The notes under the pieces: generated by a model
What the model saw: only the letters and a program-made list of their open reading frames with translations
The model's database searches: none
Told to the model about the DNA's origin: nothing
Program-made: the position numbers and the translations under genes
Origin: a bacterium
GTDB lineage: Bacteria; Eisenbacteria; RBG-16-71-46; CAIMUX01
DNA: 49,448 nt
Assembly (NCBI GenBank): GCA_030431975.1
Contig: JAUIHP010000033.1
Coordinates: forward strand, 1-49,448
Reading direction: 5' to 3'
Shown here: piece by piece, positions 17,788 to 26,685 of the stretch
How the letters are laid out: every line of letters starts with the position of its first letter
Numbering within the stretch: the first letter of the stretch is position 1

Positions 17788-19107
17788 CTAGAGTTCGTTG
17801 CTGCGGACTCCACCGACGGCGCGGGCAATTGCCTTGCAGAGCAGTTCGTTTCCGAGCGCGTTGTAGTGGCAGCAATTGTCCGCGTAGACCGTTCGCCTCT
17901 CTGACTCGAAGAGAAGAGAAAGGTCGACGAACTCGATCCCGCGCGCGGCCAACTCATCTCCTGCTGCCTGCATCAAAGGGTACCCTTCTTCGATCACCGG
18001 GCGATAGGGGCCCTCTGCGTCGAAGGCTTTCTCCAGTTCATCGTTCGAGAGCGGCTTGGAATTGGGCAGGTACTGATTCGGCTGAAGCAGGTGCAGATAG
18101 CGAATCTCGTGAGCCTCACACAGTGCCTGCAGTTGAATGGAACACCGTTTCCAGACATCGACACAGGCAGGGACGAGCCCGCCGTCCGGGTCATGCCAAC
18201 GCTCCGGTCCTCGAATGAAGTAGGGCACCTCGTCGACCTGGAACTGATTGAGTTCCCATTCGTAGCCCGCGATGTCGCGCGCCATCCGAAGGTCGTCTAC
18301 CTTCCAGATCAGCTTGGCCAGGACCGATCGGGACAAGATGGACTGACGGAACGATTCGGCACGGGAGCGTCGGCGCTCCTGAAGGTAGGTCACGGCTCCG
18401 ATGTTTCGGCGTAGTTCAAGATCGGGTACATCGAGGGAGACCATGCTCCAGTTCATGGGGAAGAGAGGATTGGCTCCCTGGGGTGCGTTGAGGGCGGCAG
18501 GGACGGCGACTTCGTTGAAACCGTCGATGTTGAGCAGGATGTCCAGTTCGCCGCCCTGGGCGAGAATCCATGTCAGCTGCTGAACCTGCTGGGGCTGGTG
18601 GTAACCGGGCATGCCGAGGCGCAGGAATTCAATGTCCCGGCCGTCGAATTCCGGAAGTCTGCGGAGTTCCTCCTCCAATCGGCCGGAGAAGAAAGTCCCG
18701 AGCTGGCCGGAAACAGAACCGCCGAAGATCCCGACGAGAACTTTCCCCGCCTCCTTCTTACGAATGGCGGGTAGCTCGTCAAGGAACCCATCCTCGGAGA
18801 TGGGGATGCGGCCCGGTTCGTCCTCGGGACTGCGCGGCGTGTAGACATACCCGAAGTAGGGATGGATCGACATGGCGGCGTCGCGCATTCCGAGTCCGGC
18901 CTGCTCGCGGCCCGGACGCACGTCCGGCTCTTCCGGGGCCACCATTTCCCCGATGCCGGGGTCACCGAAGGACTCACCGGTGATCGGTTTGTAGAAAAGG
19001 AAGGCCAAGCCCTCGACGGTGAGGTAGAGAAAGGCAACGAGAAGTAGGGAAAAACCGAGCTTTTTTCCTGCGGATAGTCGTGGAGACTGGGGGGCGGCAG
19101 TGTTCAT
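17788..19107 (-). CDS. Membrane-anchored SGNH/GDSL-type hydrolase
   Basis: A 439-aa protein. ATG 19105-19107 has AAGGAG 6 nt upstream. An N-terminal membrane segment (LGFSLLLVAFLYLTVEGLAF) anchors a periplasmic SGNH-fold domain. Block I is GIFGGSVSGQLG with the candidate nucleophile Ser. A block III-like NIDGFNEV follows, and the C-terminal block is DNCCHYNALGNELL with the candidate Asp/His. This outline fits acyl-ester hydrolases or acyltransferase-associated SGNH proteins acting on cell-surface polysaccharide or lipid; the substrate is unknown. Its promoter region carries two palindromes and faces a TetR gene, suggesting repression by that regulator. Confidence 0.75.
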   Translation of the reverse strand: MNTAAPQSPRLSAGKKLGFSLLLVAFLYLTVEGLAFLFYKPITGESFGDPGIGEMVAPEEPDVRPGREQAGLGMRDAAMSIHPYFGYVYTPRSPEDEPGRIPISEDGFLDELPAIRKKEAGKVLVGIFGGSVSGQLGTFFSGRLEEELRRLPEFDGRDIEFLRLGMPGYHQPQQVQQLTWILAQGGELDILLNIDGFNEVAVPAALNAPQGANPLFPMNWSMVSLDVPDLELRRNIGAVTYLQERRRSRAESFRQSILSRSVLAKLIWKVDDLRMARDIAGYEWELNQFQVDEVPYFIRGPERWHDPDGGLVPACVDVWKRCSIQLQALCEAHEIRYLHLLQPNQYLPNSKPLSNDELEKAFDAEGPYRPVIEEGYPLMQAAGDELAARGIEFVDLSLLFESERRTVYADNCCHYNALGNELLCKAIARAVGGVRSNEL

Positions 19108-19142
19108 CCGTGGCTCCTTGGTTGGAATGGGTGGCGCCAAAG

Positions 19143-19172
19143 TGACTGTAGTCATAAAATGACCGTGGTCAA
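19143..19172 (-). promoter_or_regulatory. Two TetR-type operators over a promoter for the SGNH gene
   Basis: Palindromes TGACTGTAGTCA (19143-19154) and TGACCGTGGTCA (19160-19171) have perfect 5-bp arms and centres 17 bp apart. Read on the minus strand, TTGACC (-35, 19167-19172) is followed after 16 nt by TACAGT (-10, 19145-19150). One palindrome therefore covers each promoter element, as expected for repression by the divergent TetR protein. Confidence 0.6.
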
Positions 19173-19342
19173 CAATATCATTTCTCAGGGCCACCGCCCG
19201 GCTGCCGCCACCCAGTCCTTGTCCGACCGTGCGTGCGGGCTCGCTCTGCAGGGCCCGGGCCTACTCGATAGGAAGCGGCGGAAGAAGTTTGGGTGGCAGC
19301 ACGCAGTGGGCCTTTAGCGGGAAGAGTGGGGGCAGGGTCGAA

Positions 19343-19987
19343 GTGAAGATCGAAAAGAGTAAGAGCGAACAAGGTAAGAGCGAGCAAGGGAAGAGGCGCC
19401 GGGCTCGACGACAGGCCGAACGGAAAGCGCACATCTATGGCGTCGCGCTCGAACTCTTTACGGAGAAGGGATTCGACCGGGTCACGGTGGATGAGATCGT
19501 GGCCCGCGCCGATGTGGCCAAGGGCACCTTCTTCAACTACTTCCCGACGAAGGACGCTCTCCTCGTCGAGTACCGCCGCTCACTCTTCGACTTCCTCCAC
19601 GAGTTCGGAGAGAAGCTGCAGGCGGACTCGGCTCGGGAGTGCTTCCGAAAGTACTTCCGCAAAGTCGCGCGAACGATCAAAGCGGAAGGGGCTACCTACG
19701 ACGTTCTGTTCCGGGAGGTCGTAGCGCGCCCCCATCTTCTGGCGCTCGATGATCAGACTCAGCAGGCGGCCCAGCGCCACTTCGTTCGTTACCTCGAGCT
19801 TGGTGTCGAAACGGGAGAGGTCGCTCCCGGGACCGATCTCGAGTTGCTCGCCCAGATCCTGAGAGACCTTTGGACCGGTACGAGCACGGCATGGCTGCTT
19901 CGCAACCGACAAGGCTCTCTGGAGGCCGAGATTCTCCGTCGCGCAGATTTCGTTTTCGACTTGGTCGCCAAGCGCGGAGCCGACTAG
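19343..19987 (+). CDS. TetR family transcriptional regulator
   Basis: A 214-aa repressor-type protein. After a charged N-terminus made of two KSEQG repeats comes the TetR helix-turn-helix: IYGVALELFTEKGFDRVTVD, then ARADVAKGTFFNYFPTKDAL. The remaining residues form the helical ligand-binding and dimerisation domain (DFLHEFGEKL, LLAQILRDLWTGTSTAWLL). GTG 19343 is the most likely start; the frame is open further back but loses coding character. It diverges from the SGNH hydrolase, with twin palindromes between, so it probably controls that gene. Its stop overlaps that of the convergent histidine phosphatase. The ligand is unknown. Confidence 0.85.
   Translation: MKIEKSKSEQGKSEQGKRRRARRQAERKAHIYGVALELFTEKGFDRVTVDEIVARADVAKGTFFNYFPTKDALLVEYRRSLFDFLHEFGEKLQADSARECFRKYFRKVARTIKAEGATYDVLFREVVARPHLLALDDQTQQAAQRHFVRYLELGVETGEVAPGTDLELLAQILRDLWTGTSTAWLLRNRQGSLEAEILRRADFVFDLVAKRGAD
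19355..19390 (+). repeat. 15-bp tandem duplication in TetR start region
   Basis: Two near-identical 15-mers, GTAAGAGCGAACAAG and GTAAGAGCGAGCAAG, encode the doubled Lys-Ser-Glu-Gln-Gly motif ahead of the DNA-binding domain. A partial copy precedes them. Confidence 0.65.
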
Positions 19988-20505
19988 CGGGACTCCGGGC
20001 CGTACTTCAGACGGAGGACACCAGCACCACCCTCCGCCGGAATCGACACGATGAAGAAGTCGTCGTACCGAATCGGCGGGGTCGGCAGGTCGGCCACTCC
20101 CAGGCCTTCCAGGATCGGAATCACGGTGTCGCTGTGCGCGGAAACGACGCTGACCTTGTGCCCCGCCGCGAGCACGGTCTCGGCCATTCCGTACGGATCG
20201 TCCGATTCGACTTCGGTGATGAGTAGCCCAAGCTCGTTTGCCAGCGGAACGAGCGTCAGCGAACTTCGTTGAAGTTCCGTGGCAAAGAGTCCGTAGACGT
20301 CAGCGTCGAGAAGCATCCGTCTGAGGAGGTCCGCTCGTGCACTCCCTGTTTCGGTGAGAGGCGGATCTTTCTTCGGCTCCGCCGCCTTCTCAGCGTGGCG
20401 GACGACGAAGACGGTGCGGATAGCTCCGGAGTCCGCGGACGCCGCCGAGATGGCGAGAACGGCGGCGAGGAGCCACGAAACGAGTACTCGTATTCCAGTG
20501 AGCAA
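19984..20505 (-). CDS. Exported histidine phosphatase (SixA-like)
   Basis: A 173-aa protein of the phosphoglycerate-mutase-like histidine phosphatase superfamily. A signal peptide (VLVSWLLAAVLAISAASA) precedes the catalytic VVRHAEKA, whose His is the phospho-acceptor. The second catalytic His is in VVSAHSDT. TETGSARADLL is the usual region after the first motif. The short form resembles SixA or Ais-type proteins, and the export signal suggests a periplasmic phosphoester substrate, not identified here. The start is TTG 20503-20505 with no clear ribosome site, so it is tentative. The stop shares the palindrome CTAG (19984-19987) with the convergent TetR gene. Confidence 0.8.
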   Translation of the reverse strand: MLTGIRVLVSWLLAAVLAISAASADSGAIRTVFVVRHAEKAAEPKKDPPLTETGSARADLLRRMLLDADVYGLFATELQRSSLTLVPLANELGLLITEVESDDPYGMAETVLAAGHKVSVVSAHSDTVIPILEGLGVADLPTPPIRYDDFFIVSIPAEGGAGVLRLKYGPESR

Positions 20506-20983
20506 AAATAGAGACCTGTACCCTGTCCGTCACGGCAGACGGAGCGCGACAGCCCAGGCCACCGAGTTCACGGTTCGTGTTTTGGGCTGCCAGCCAGCGG
20601 TTCCGGTGACACCAGAAGCAGAATACCGCCGTCGCCACTCGAAAACGATTCGATTTCGAGCTAAGCAAGAAGCCGAGACCGGTTTCCCGGCTCGGCTTCC
20701 TACCCGTGCGCGTCGTTTTTTCCGCGAGTGAGGGTCGCGGGAGCGGACAACAGCCGCTTGTACTTTGTATCTCGGCCGTCCGCGTCGCTCGCTTGAGCGA
20801 CTTTCGAAGGCCCCGCCCCTGTCTCCGAGCCAGTGAAATCACGTACTTTCCCGACAGCTGCCGAAATTCTACCCTTCGGCCGTTCGTATCCACAAGCACG
20901 GGCGCCCCCATGGATGGTGCGCTACGTCGAACCTTCGAGCGCCTCTTGGGAGAGGGGTGTTCCGCACGAAAGGATCGCACTCG
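20506..20983. other. Gene-free stretch
   Basis: About 480 nt between the histidine phosphatase and the Cys-rich lipoprotein. It contains one strong hairpin (listed separately). No convincing coding frame or RNA gene is seen. Confidence 0.5.
20669..20699 (-). terminator. Terminator-like hairpin, probably minus strand
   Basis: GAAGCCGAG and CCGG pair with CCGG and TCGGCTTC around TTTC, with one unpaired A/C position. On the minus strand the stem is followed by a T-richer tail (TTGCTT) than on the plus strand. It may stop transcription coming from argS. Confidence 0.5.
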
Positions 20984-21313
20984 ATGCGTCAAACATTTCT
21001 CTTTCTCTGTCTCGTTGCTGTCTTTGCCATGACTCTTCCGGCTTGTTCTTCGACCAAGGAGATGGCTCAGACTTCGGGCCACTCCTGCGAAGGTTGCGCT
21101 CAAGGGGCATCAGGTAAGGCCGACGTCTGGTGTGACGGTTGCAGCCACGGCTATGTTGCCGGCGCCCGGGTCGACTGCAAAGCCTGCTACACGGGAAAGA
21201 CGGGCACCGACACGTGGTGTGAGGACTGCGGAGTCGGCTATCTCTCGGCTCAGAAGGTTTCGTGCAATCACTGCTACCGGGCCGGCAGCGCCACCTGCAA
21301 CTGCGGGGGCTGA
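20984..21313 (+). CDS. Small Cys-rich lipoprotein with CxxC repeats
   Basis: A 109-aa protein. ATG 20984 has AAAGGA 9 nt upstream. The signal is RQTFLFLCLVAVFAMTLPAC, with the lipobox Cys at about residue 19. The mature part contains CxxC pairs at roughly 15-residue steps: CEGC, CDGC, CKAC, CEDC and CNHC, then CNC. A 28-residue unit is duplicated (DVWCDGCSHGYVAGARVD and DTWCEDCGVGYLSAQKVS). This suggests metal binding or redox chemistry at the cell envelope. I do not recognise a named family. It converges on argS with an 11-nt gap. Confidence 0.75.
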   Translation: MRQTFLFLCLVAVFAMTLPACSSTKEMAQTSGHSCEGCAQGASGKADVWCDGCSHGYVAGARVDCKACYTGKTGTDTWCEDCGVGYLSAQKVSCNHCYRAGSATCNCGG

Positions 21314-21324
21314 TCGCCGCTCAC

Positions 21325-23265
21325 TTACATCCGCTCGGGTGCTTCGATCGTGAGAACGGCCAGACCGTTCCGGAGCACCTGAGCGACACACAGCGCCAAC
21401 TGAACACGTGCCTTCATCAGTTCCGCCGAGGCCGCTCCCAGTACCGGATGCTCGTGATACATCCGCGCGTAGGCCTTGGTCAGGTCCAGAAGATAGTTGG
21501 CCACGGGAGCCACGGTCAGGTTTTCCGCGGAAGTTGCGATGACCTTTCCGAAGTCGGCCAGCCGGCGGATGACGTCCCGCTCCTCGTCTTCTTCCAACAG
21601 GTGAACGGGGGCGCTGTCGAGGGACAGGAAACCGCCATCGACGTCGGACTCGGTCAGTAGTCCCTGCTCGATCCCTTTGCGCACGATCCCGTGGATGCGC
21701 GCATGGCTGTACTGAACGGCCGGGCCGGTGTCACCGGTGAACGCGATCGTCTCCTTGGGATCGAACTGAATGTTCTTCTCGGGACTGACCTGCAGAATAT
21801 AAAGCTTGAGCGCTCCCTGCCCGATCATCTCCGCCGCTGCCTCGATGGCTTTGTCGCCTTCTGCGTAGCCGCCCTCGCGAATCTTGGCCGCTGCGATTTC
21901 GTGCAGTGTGTCCAGCAGATCGTCGGCGTCGACGGCCGTCCCTTCCCGCGACTTCAACCGGCCCATACCGCGCGGCAAAGTGACCAGGCCGTAGGACGCG
22001 TGATACGAACCGGAGGCCCAGGGGAACTGAAGAAGCTCGAGAATGGCGAAGAGAACCTTGAAGTGATGCTGCTGCTCACTGCCGACGACATAAATCGACC
22101 GCTCGGCGCCGAAGTCTTCGTGCTTCATCACCGAAGTGCCCAGGTCCTGGGTCATGTAGACACTCGTTCCGTCGGAACGTAGAACGATCTTGTCCTTCAA
22201 CTTCTTGGACTCGAGCTTGGCCCAGACCGATCCGTCGTCGTGCTTTTCGAACACACCGAGGCCTAGCCCCTTCTCGACCAGGTCCTTGCCCAGTTGGTAG
22301 GTCTGGCTTTCATAGTACCAGTGGTCGAACTCGGAACCCATGCGTTTGTAGGTCTGCTTGAACCCACCGAGAACCCAACCGTTCATCCGGTTCCACAACT
22401 CGAGAACGGTCTCGTCGCCGGCCTCCCATCGCCGCAGCATTTCGCGGGCCGCGCCCAGGAGCTCCGACTCTTTGTCGAACCGCTCGTCGAACTCGGTTTC
22501 TTCCTTGTTCCGTGCCTTGAGTTCGTCGCCCTCGAGTTCCTTCTTGGCGTCCTTGCTGAACCGCTCGAGGTCGACGCCGTGGCTCTTGGCGTAGCCTGCG
22601 CGTTCCTCCTTCATCTTTTGATCGAAGAGGACGTAGTAGCGTCCGACGAAGTGGTCTCCCTTTTCGCCGCAGCTTTCCGGAGTCTCGCCGTTTCCGAACC
22701 GTTCGTAGGCGAGCATCGACTTGCAGATATGAATGCCGCGGTCGTTGACCAGATTGACGCGCACGACTTCGTGTCCGGCAGCCGAGAGCAGGTTAGATAG
22801 AGACATCCCGATCAGGTTGTTGCGAACGTGTCCCAAATGAAGCGGCTTGTTCGTGTTCGGCGAGGAGTACTCGAGCATGATCTTCCGGCCGCTGTTCTCG
22901 GGTTGCCGTCCGTAGTCGGTCCGCTCTTCGACGATTTCCCGGACGACCCGTCGGGCAAGGGAGGCGGCGTCGAGACGGAGGTTGAGATAGGGGCCGGCCG
23001 TGCGTACCTCTGTCACCGGGACGTCCATCCAGTCAGGAAGTCCCGACTCGGCGGCCAGCGCGGCTTCGACCGCGGACTTCCATTCGCCGGCAACTTCCGC
23101 CGGGTTGCGCCGAGCCTTCTTGGCGAGATCGAAGGCCGCGACGGCCAAATCTCCCATTTCCGGCTTGGGCGGCTTGGTGAAGCTGAGCTCGATGTCGTCG
23201 GCCTCGACGGGCGCGAGTTCCGTCAGCCAAGTCGCCAGTTTCTCTTCGAATTCCAGGTAGGACAC
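21325..23265 (-). CDS. argS: Arginyl-tRNA synthetase
   Basis: A 646-aa class I aminoacyl-tRNA synthetase that charges tRNA-Arg. The N-terminal Arg-tRNA-synthetase-specific domain contains FTKPPKPEMGDLAVAAF. The signature SSPNTNKPLHLGHVRNN holds the HIGH motif (HLGH), and GRLKSREGTAV stands where the KMSKS loop is expected. The C-terminal DALR anticodon-binding domain runs from about residue 530 (AENLTVAPVANYLLDLTKAY). Start is GTG 23263-23265 with GAGGAG 6 nt upstream. The frame is open for another 1.1 kb upstream, but that part overlaps the phosphatase-fold gene and is not conserved-looking. It is last in a minus-strand run after the SLC13 permease and that gene. Confidence 0.97.
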   Translation of the reverse strand: MSYLEFEEKLATWLTELAPVEADDIELSFTKPPKPEMGDLAVAAFDLAKKARRNPAEVAGEWKSAVEAALAAESGLPDWMDVPVTEVRTAGPYLNLRLDAASLARRVVREIVEERTDYGRQPENSGRKIMLEYSSPNTNKPLHLGHVRNNLIGMSLSNLLSAAGHEVVRVNLVNDRGIHICKSMLAYERFGNGETPESCGEKGDHFVGRYYVLFDQKMKEERAGYAKSHGVDLERFSKDAKKELEGDELKARNKEETEFDERFDKESELLGAAREMLRRWEAGDETVLELWNRMNGWVLGGFKQTYKRMGSEFDHWYYESQTYQLGKDLVEKGLGLGVFEKHDDGSVWAKLESKKLKDKIVLRSDGTSVYMTQDLGTSVMKHEDFGAERSIYVVGSEQQHHFKVLFAILELLQFPWASGSYHASYGLVTLPRGMGRLKSREGTAVDADDLLDTLHEIAAAKIREGGYAEGDKAIEAAAEMIGQGALKLYILQVSPEKNIQFDPKETIAFTGDTGPAVQYSHARIHGIVRKGIEQGLLTESDVDGGFLSLDSAPVHLLEEDEERDVIRRLADFGKVIATSAENLTVAPVANYLLDLTKAYARMYHEHPVLGAASAELMKARVQLALCVAQVLRNGLAVLTIEAPERM

Positions 23266-23366
23266 GGACTGCTCCTCTTCAAGATGAAGCCACGAAACTA
23301 ACGCCGGAGAATGCGGACTGTCCACCGCGAAGCCCGGCCGCGCGTTCGTGGCCGCGCCGTGTCCGA

Positions 23367-25187
23367 TCAGTCGATGTAGCCGAGGCTGCGCAGGAGTTCC
23401 AGGCGGGCCGGGTCGGTCACCGACGATTCGAACGGCTCGTCCGGTGGTTTCAACCCCCCGTAGGACACGACCGATCTTGGCGGGCCGAGGGTGTCGGCGT
23501 CGGCGAAGTCCGTGCGTACGGAACCCGGCATGTCTTCCGAGAAGGGGAGTCCCAGTAACCAGAGGAAGGTCGGGGCCAAATCGGGGAGATGAACCTCGGG
23601 AAGCTCCGAGTTCGGCGCGGTTCGTTCGGGACTGGAAACGACGATCCGACCCTGACGTGCATCCTCGCCGGGAAGCGGGGTACCGGGCAGCGAAAGCCAG
23701 ACCGTGCGAACACCGAGTTCTGCGCCAAGAGGGGCGAGGATCGGAAAGATCGTGGACGCATAGGTGTCGAGTGCCACATCGAGGCGCCTCTTTCGTTCGA
23801 CAGGATCGTGAACGTCCCGCAGCAACAGACGCCGAACCACGTCCGGACCGGGGAGATGAAGCATCCAAAGGTGTGGTTCCACTGTGCCCAGCACGTGCAT
23901 GGCGGCGCGCGCGTAAAACACATCCGACTGGAGAACGTCCCCGGGAAGCCCCAACGTCTCGAAGGTCTCCACGGCCGACGCCACAGTTTCGTTTTCGGCG
24001 TCCGCAAATCCGGCCACCTCGGCGAGCAGGGACCCGGGATAGGTCTCTCCTTCGGAACGAAGTCCATTCCCGGCTTCGACCTGAAGTCGCAGGTACGTGT
24101 GGTCGCTGATGACGACGCCCAGAACCCGTTCCGCCGGCCAGGAAACCCACCAGTTCGTCACCGCCGTCGTCAACGCGGCGTCCGTCGCGATATTCCATAG
24201 ACCTTTGGAGCCGCGCATCGAACTGCGAAGGGGAACCGGACGGGTCAACCGGAAGAAGGGGAGGACGTCCTGAAAGAGTTGAAAGAGTCCCACCTGATTC
24301 GGTCCGACGGTGAAGCTTCGGGACAAGCCCCGGACGACCTGGGCTTGGTATCCGGAAATGCCGTGTCCCTCCAACGGTCGGCCCGTCGCGACCTCCGTCC
24401 AAATCGCTGGTGCGATGTCATGCCCCGGCCAGGCCACCTCGGCGGCGTTCCCACGCAGATACCCTTCCAACGGATCGAGCAAACCTCGCCCGGACAGACG
24501 TTGCAGATCGGTGGAACCCAGACCATCGATCGCGAGGACGCGCATCGGCGCCGTCTCGACGATGTCTTCCTGCTTCAGGGCGACCGCGGGCACGGAGTCG
24601 GGTCGCGTCAGCCGCAGGACCGTGAGGAAGATTGCAAAGGCCACGCTCATGTAGGCCAGGACGAGAAACGCTTTCGTCAGGTCCCCCGGTTGACGACGTT
24701 CCGGCTTCTTGAAGAAGACGATGAGAAGGTAGAAAGCGTAGGTCATGAGCCGAGCCAGGAGAGCGGCCACCGCCAGAATCGTCAGGACGATGGGAATCTG
24801 TTCCGTCCCCGCGTGCCCTTCCGGCCCGAGTCCACCGATACGATGCCATCGACACCAGCTGTAGCCGTAGACCGCGCAGATCGTGAAGAAGACGGCGCCG
24901 GTGACGAAGGCCGCGGTCTTCGTATCGGAAACATGCTGACCCGTGCGGGCGAAGATGGCGGTCTTTCCCAGAGCCCCGATCAGTCCGAGGGCCAGACAAA
25001 ACACGCCGTAGACGAGGACGAGCCCAAGGGTGAGCACGACGACATCCCGGCTCGAGCCGAGCAGGATTGGATTGAGGGCAAGCGTCGCCGCGGCGAAGAG
25101 AAGGCCGAGGATCACGCCACCGATCATCCCGGTGAGGGCGCCGATGCGCATGTTGCCGGCGAATTCCTGCCAGACGGGGCCGCTCAT
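23367..25187 (-). CDS. Membrane protein with alkaline-phosphatase-fold domain, probably degenerate
   Basis: A 606-aa protein with four or five N-terminal membrane segments (for example MIGGVILGLLFAAATLALNP, FVTGAVFFTICAVYGYSW, IPIVLTILAVAALLARLM) followed by a type I phosphodiesterase-like domain. VLAIDGLG gives the first metal Asp and PAIWTEVATGRP gives the candidate Thr nucleophile. Later ligands look lost: the usual GxDxxxH reads GPDVVRR, and no DHG is found before VHLPDLAPTFLWLLGLP. The C-terminus LLRSLGYID is common in this superfamily. It starts 20 nt after the SLC13 permease stop and precedes argS, so it is likely cotranscribed. It may bind rather than hydrolyse its ligand. Confidence 0.75.
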   Translation of the reverse strand: MSGPVWQEFAGNMRIGALTGMIGGVILGLLFAAATLALNPILLGSSRDVVVLTLGLVLVYGVFCLALGLIGALGKTAIFARTGQHVSDTKTAAFVTGAVFFTICAVYGYSWCRWHRIGGLGPEGHAGTEQIPIVLTILAVAALLARLMTYAFYLLIVFFKKPERRQPGDLTKAFLVLAYMSVAFAIFLTVLRLTRPDSVPAVALKQEDIVETAPMRVLAIDGLGSTDLQRLSGRGLLDPLEGYLRGNAAEVAWPGHDIAPAIWTEVATGRPLEGHGISGYQAQVVRGLSRSFTVGPNQVGLFQLFQDVLPFFRLTRPVPLRSSMRGSKGLWNIATDAALTTAVTNWWVSWPAERVLGVVISDHTYLRLQVEAGNGLRSEGETYPGSLLAEVAGFADAENETVASAVETFETLGLPGDVLQSDVFYARAAMHVLGTVEPHLWMLHLPGPDVVRRLLLRDVHDPVERKRRLDVALDTYASTIFPILAPLGAELGVRTVWLSLPGTPLPGEDARQGRIVVSSPERTAPNSELPEVHLPDLAPTFLWLLGLPFSEDMPGSVRTDFADADTLGPPRSVVSYGGLKPPDEPFESSVTDPARLELLRSLGYID

Positions 25188-25206
25188 GGTATGAGGAACC
25201 TTTGGC

Positions 25207-26685
25207 TCAGGGGAGCAGTCCGAGAGCGGGCCAGAGAAACTTGATGGTCGCCATGACGGCCAGCCAGGAAAGGATCGTCATCGGTATGCCGGTCACGAGC
25301 ATGTCCTTGATCTCCAAGCGTCCCGAGGTCATGACAAGGGCCACGGCGGGTGCACCCGTGGGAAAATTGTAGACCAGTCCGGCGGCCAAGCCCACGGTCA
25401 ACGCAATGGGAGTCCCGTCGATCGCGTTCGCCCCGGTCAATCCGACACCCAGCGGGAGAAGAAGCGCAACGACGGCGGCCGCGGTCATGCCTTCCGTCAG
25501 AAGAGCCGCGAGGAGAGCGAGGATCCCGAGTAGGACCAGCGGTTGGTCGACGGCCCACGATAGGAGGTGTTCCGCCAGCCAGCTTCCAGCCCCGGTGGCC
25601 GAGACGGCCTGACCCAGCGCGACTGCGCCCCCGAACATGAGCAGGATGCCCCAGTTGACGTACTCCTCGGTGTCGTTCCAAGAGACCAGGCGAAAGACGA
25701 AGAGCAACACCGCGGACAGTATCGAGACGGTGGCGATGTCGACGTAGCTGCCCAATGTCATCCACGCAACGACTGTCGCCAGGAAGACCCCCGCGATTCC
25801 CCATTCCTTCTGGCTCATCGGCCCCTGCGCTTCGATCTGCTCTTCCAGGGCATGACGAAGTTCCGCCACGGGCAGTTCGACCCGACCGTAGCGGGAGACG
25901 AGAAGCAGGATTCCAACCGGCAAGAGTCCCAAAGTGACCGGGAAGACAGCTTGGCTCCACTGGAAGAACGAGATGGTTTCGCCGGTCGAACTCTTGAGGA
26001 TTCCCAAGGCCAGGGGGCCCCTGGCGCCACCGAGGAGCGTTCCCGTTCCCCCGATGACGGTCCCGTAGGCCATGGCCAGAAGGAGACCCTTGCTGTAGCG
26101 GGACGCCTCGGCGTCGCCTGACTTTTCGGCCGCCGCGACCAGCTCCAGCACGACCGGAAGGAGCGCCGCCGCCACCGCGTGCTGTGCCATGAGCAAACTG
26201 AAGAACCAGGAAATCAAAAGGATTCCGAACATGAGGATGCGAGGCCCACCCCCGAAACGGGCCAGCAGCCAGAGAGCCGCCCGCTTGGAGAGCCCGGACT
26301 TCATGATGGCGGCCGCGAGAATGAACGCCCCGAGGATGAAGAAGACCGCGCTGTTGCCGAAAAGCGCGAACGCCTCGTTCGTCGGCAGGACTTCATAGAG
26401 CGAAAGCAGCGAAAGAGCGAGCAGTCCCGTAATGGCGAAAGGAAGCGTCGCCGAGACCCAAAGTCCGAAACAGACCGCGAAGATCCCCAGAGCCCGAACG
26501 CCCGCGACGGTCAGTCCCGGCGGCGCCGGCAGAATCGCCAGGATGAGAAGCGAGAGCAACGCCAACTGCAGAACCAGGGCGTTCCAGGAACTCTCCCAGA
26601 AGATCCGATTCGGATTCCCCAGCCGCGTGATCTTGGCCAGTGCTGCTGCTCGACGAAGCGATCTGTCTTTCGGCGCTTTCACCAC
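25207..26685 (-). CDS. SLC13/DASS family anion permease
   Basis: A 492-aa inner-membrane carrier with about 11-12 hydrophobic segments. Family features are the duplicated half-domains with GILLMFGGAVALGQAVSATG and, near the C-terminus, GLVYNFPTGAPAVALVMTSG. ALFGNSAVFFILGAFILAAA and GGTGTLLGGARGPLALGILK lie in the first half. Relatives import dicarboxylates, citrate or sulfate, usually with Na+; the substrate cannot be told from sequence. Start is GTG 26683-26685 with only a weak purine stretch upstream. It is the first gene of the minus-strand run with the phosphatase-fold protein and argS. Confidence 0.88.
   Translation of the reverse strand: MVKAPKDRSLRRAAALAKITRLGNPNRIFWESSWNALVLQLALLSLLILAILPAPPGLTVAGVRALGIFAVCFGLWVSATLPFAITGLLALSLLSLYEVLPTNEAFALFGNSAVFFILGAFILAAAIMKSGLSKRAALWLLARFGGGPRILMFGILLISWFFSLLMAQHAVAAALLPVVLELVAAAEKSGDAEASRYSKGLLLAMAYGTVIGGTGTLLGGARGPLALGILKSSTGETISFFQWSQAVFPVTLGLLPVGILLLVSRYGRVELPVAELRHALEEQIEAQGPMSQKEWGIAGVFLATVVAWMTLGSYVDIATVSILSAVLLFVFRLVSWNDTEEYVNWGILLMFGGAVALGQAVSATGAGSWLAEHLLSWAVDQPLVLLGILALLAALLTEGMTAAAVVALLLPLGVGLTGANAIDGTPIALTVGLAAGLVYNFPTGAPAVALVMTSGRLEIKDMLVTGIPMTILSWLAVMATIKFLWPALGLLP

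Noticed and set aside
24090-24110. ISDHTYL as the DHG metal motif of the phosphatase-fold protein
   Set aside because: It lies mid-domain, well before the expected position next to the DLAPT block, and lacks the Gly.
23266-24402. Upstream extension of the argS frame
   Set aside because: It is Arg/Pro-rich and overlaps the phosphatase-fold gene on the same strand in another frame. GAGGAG and GTG at 23265 mark the true start.
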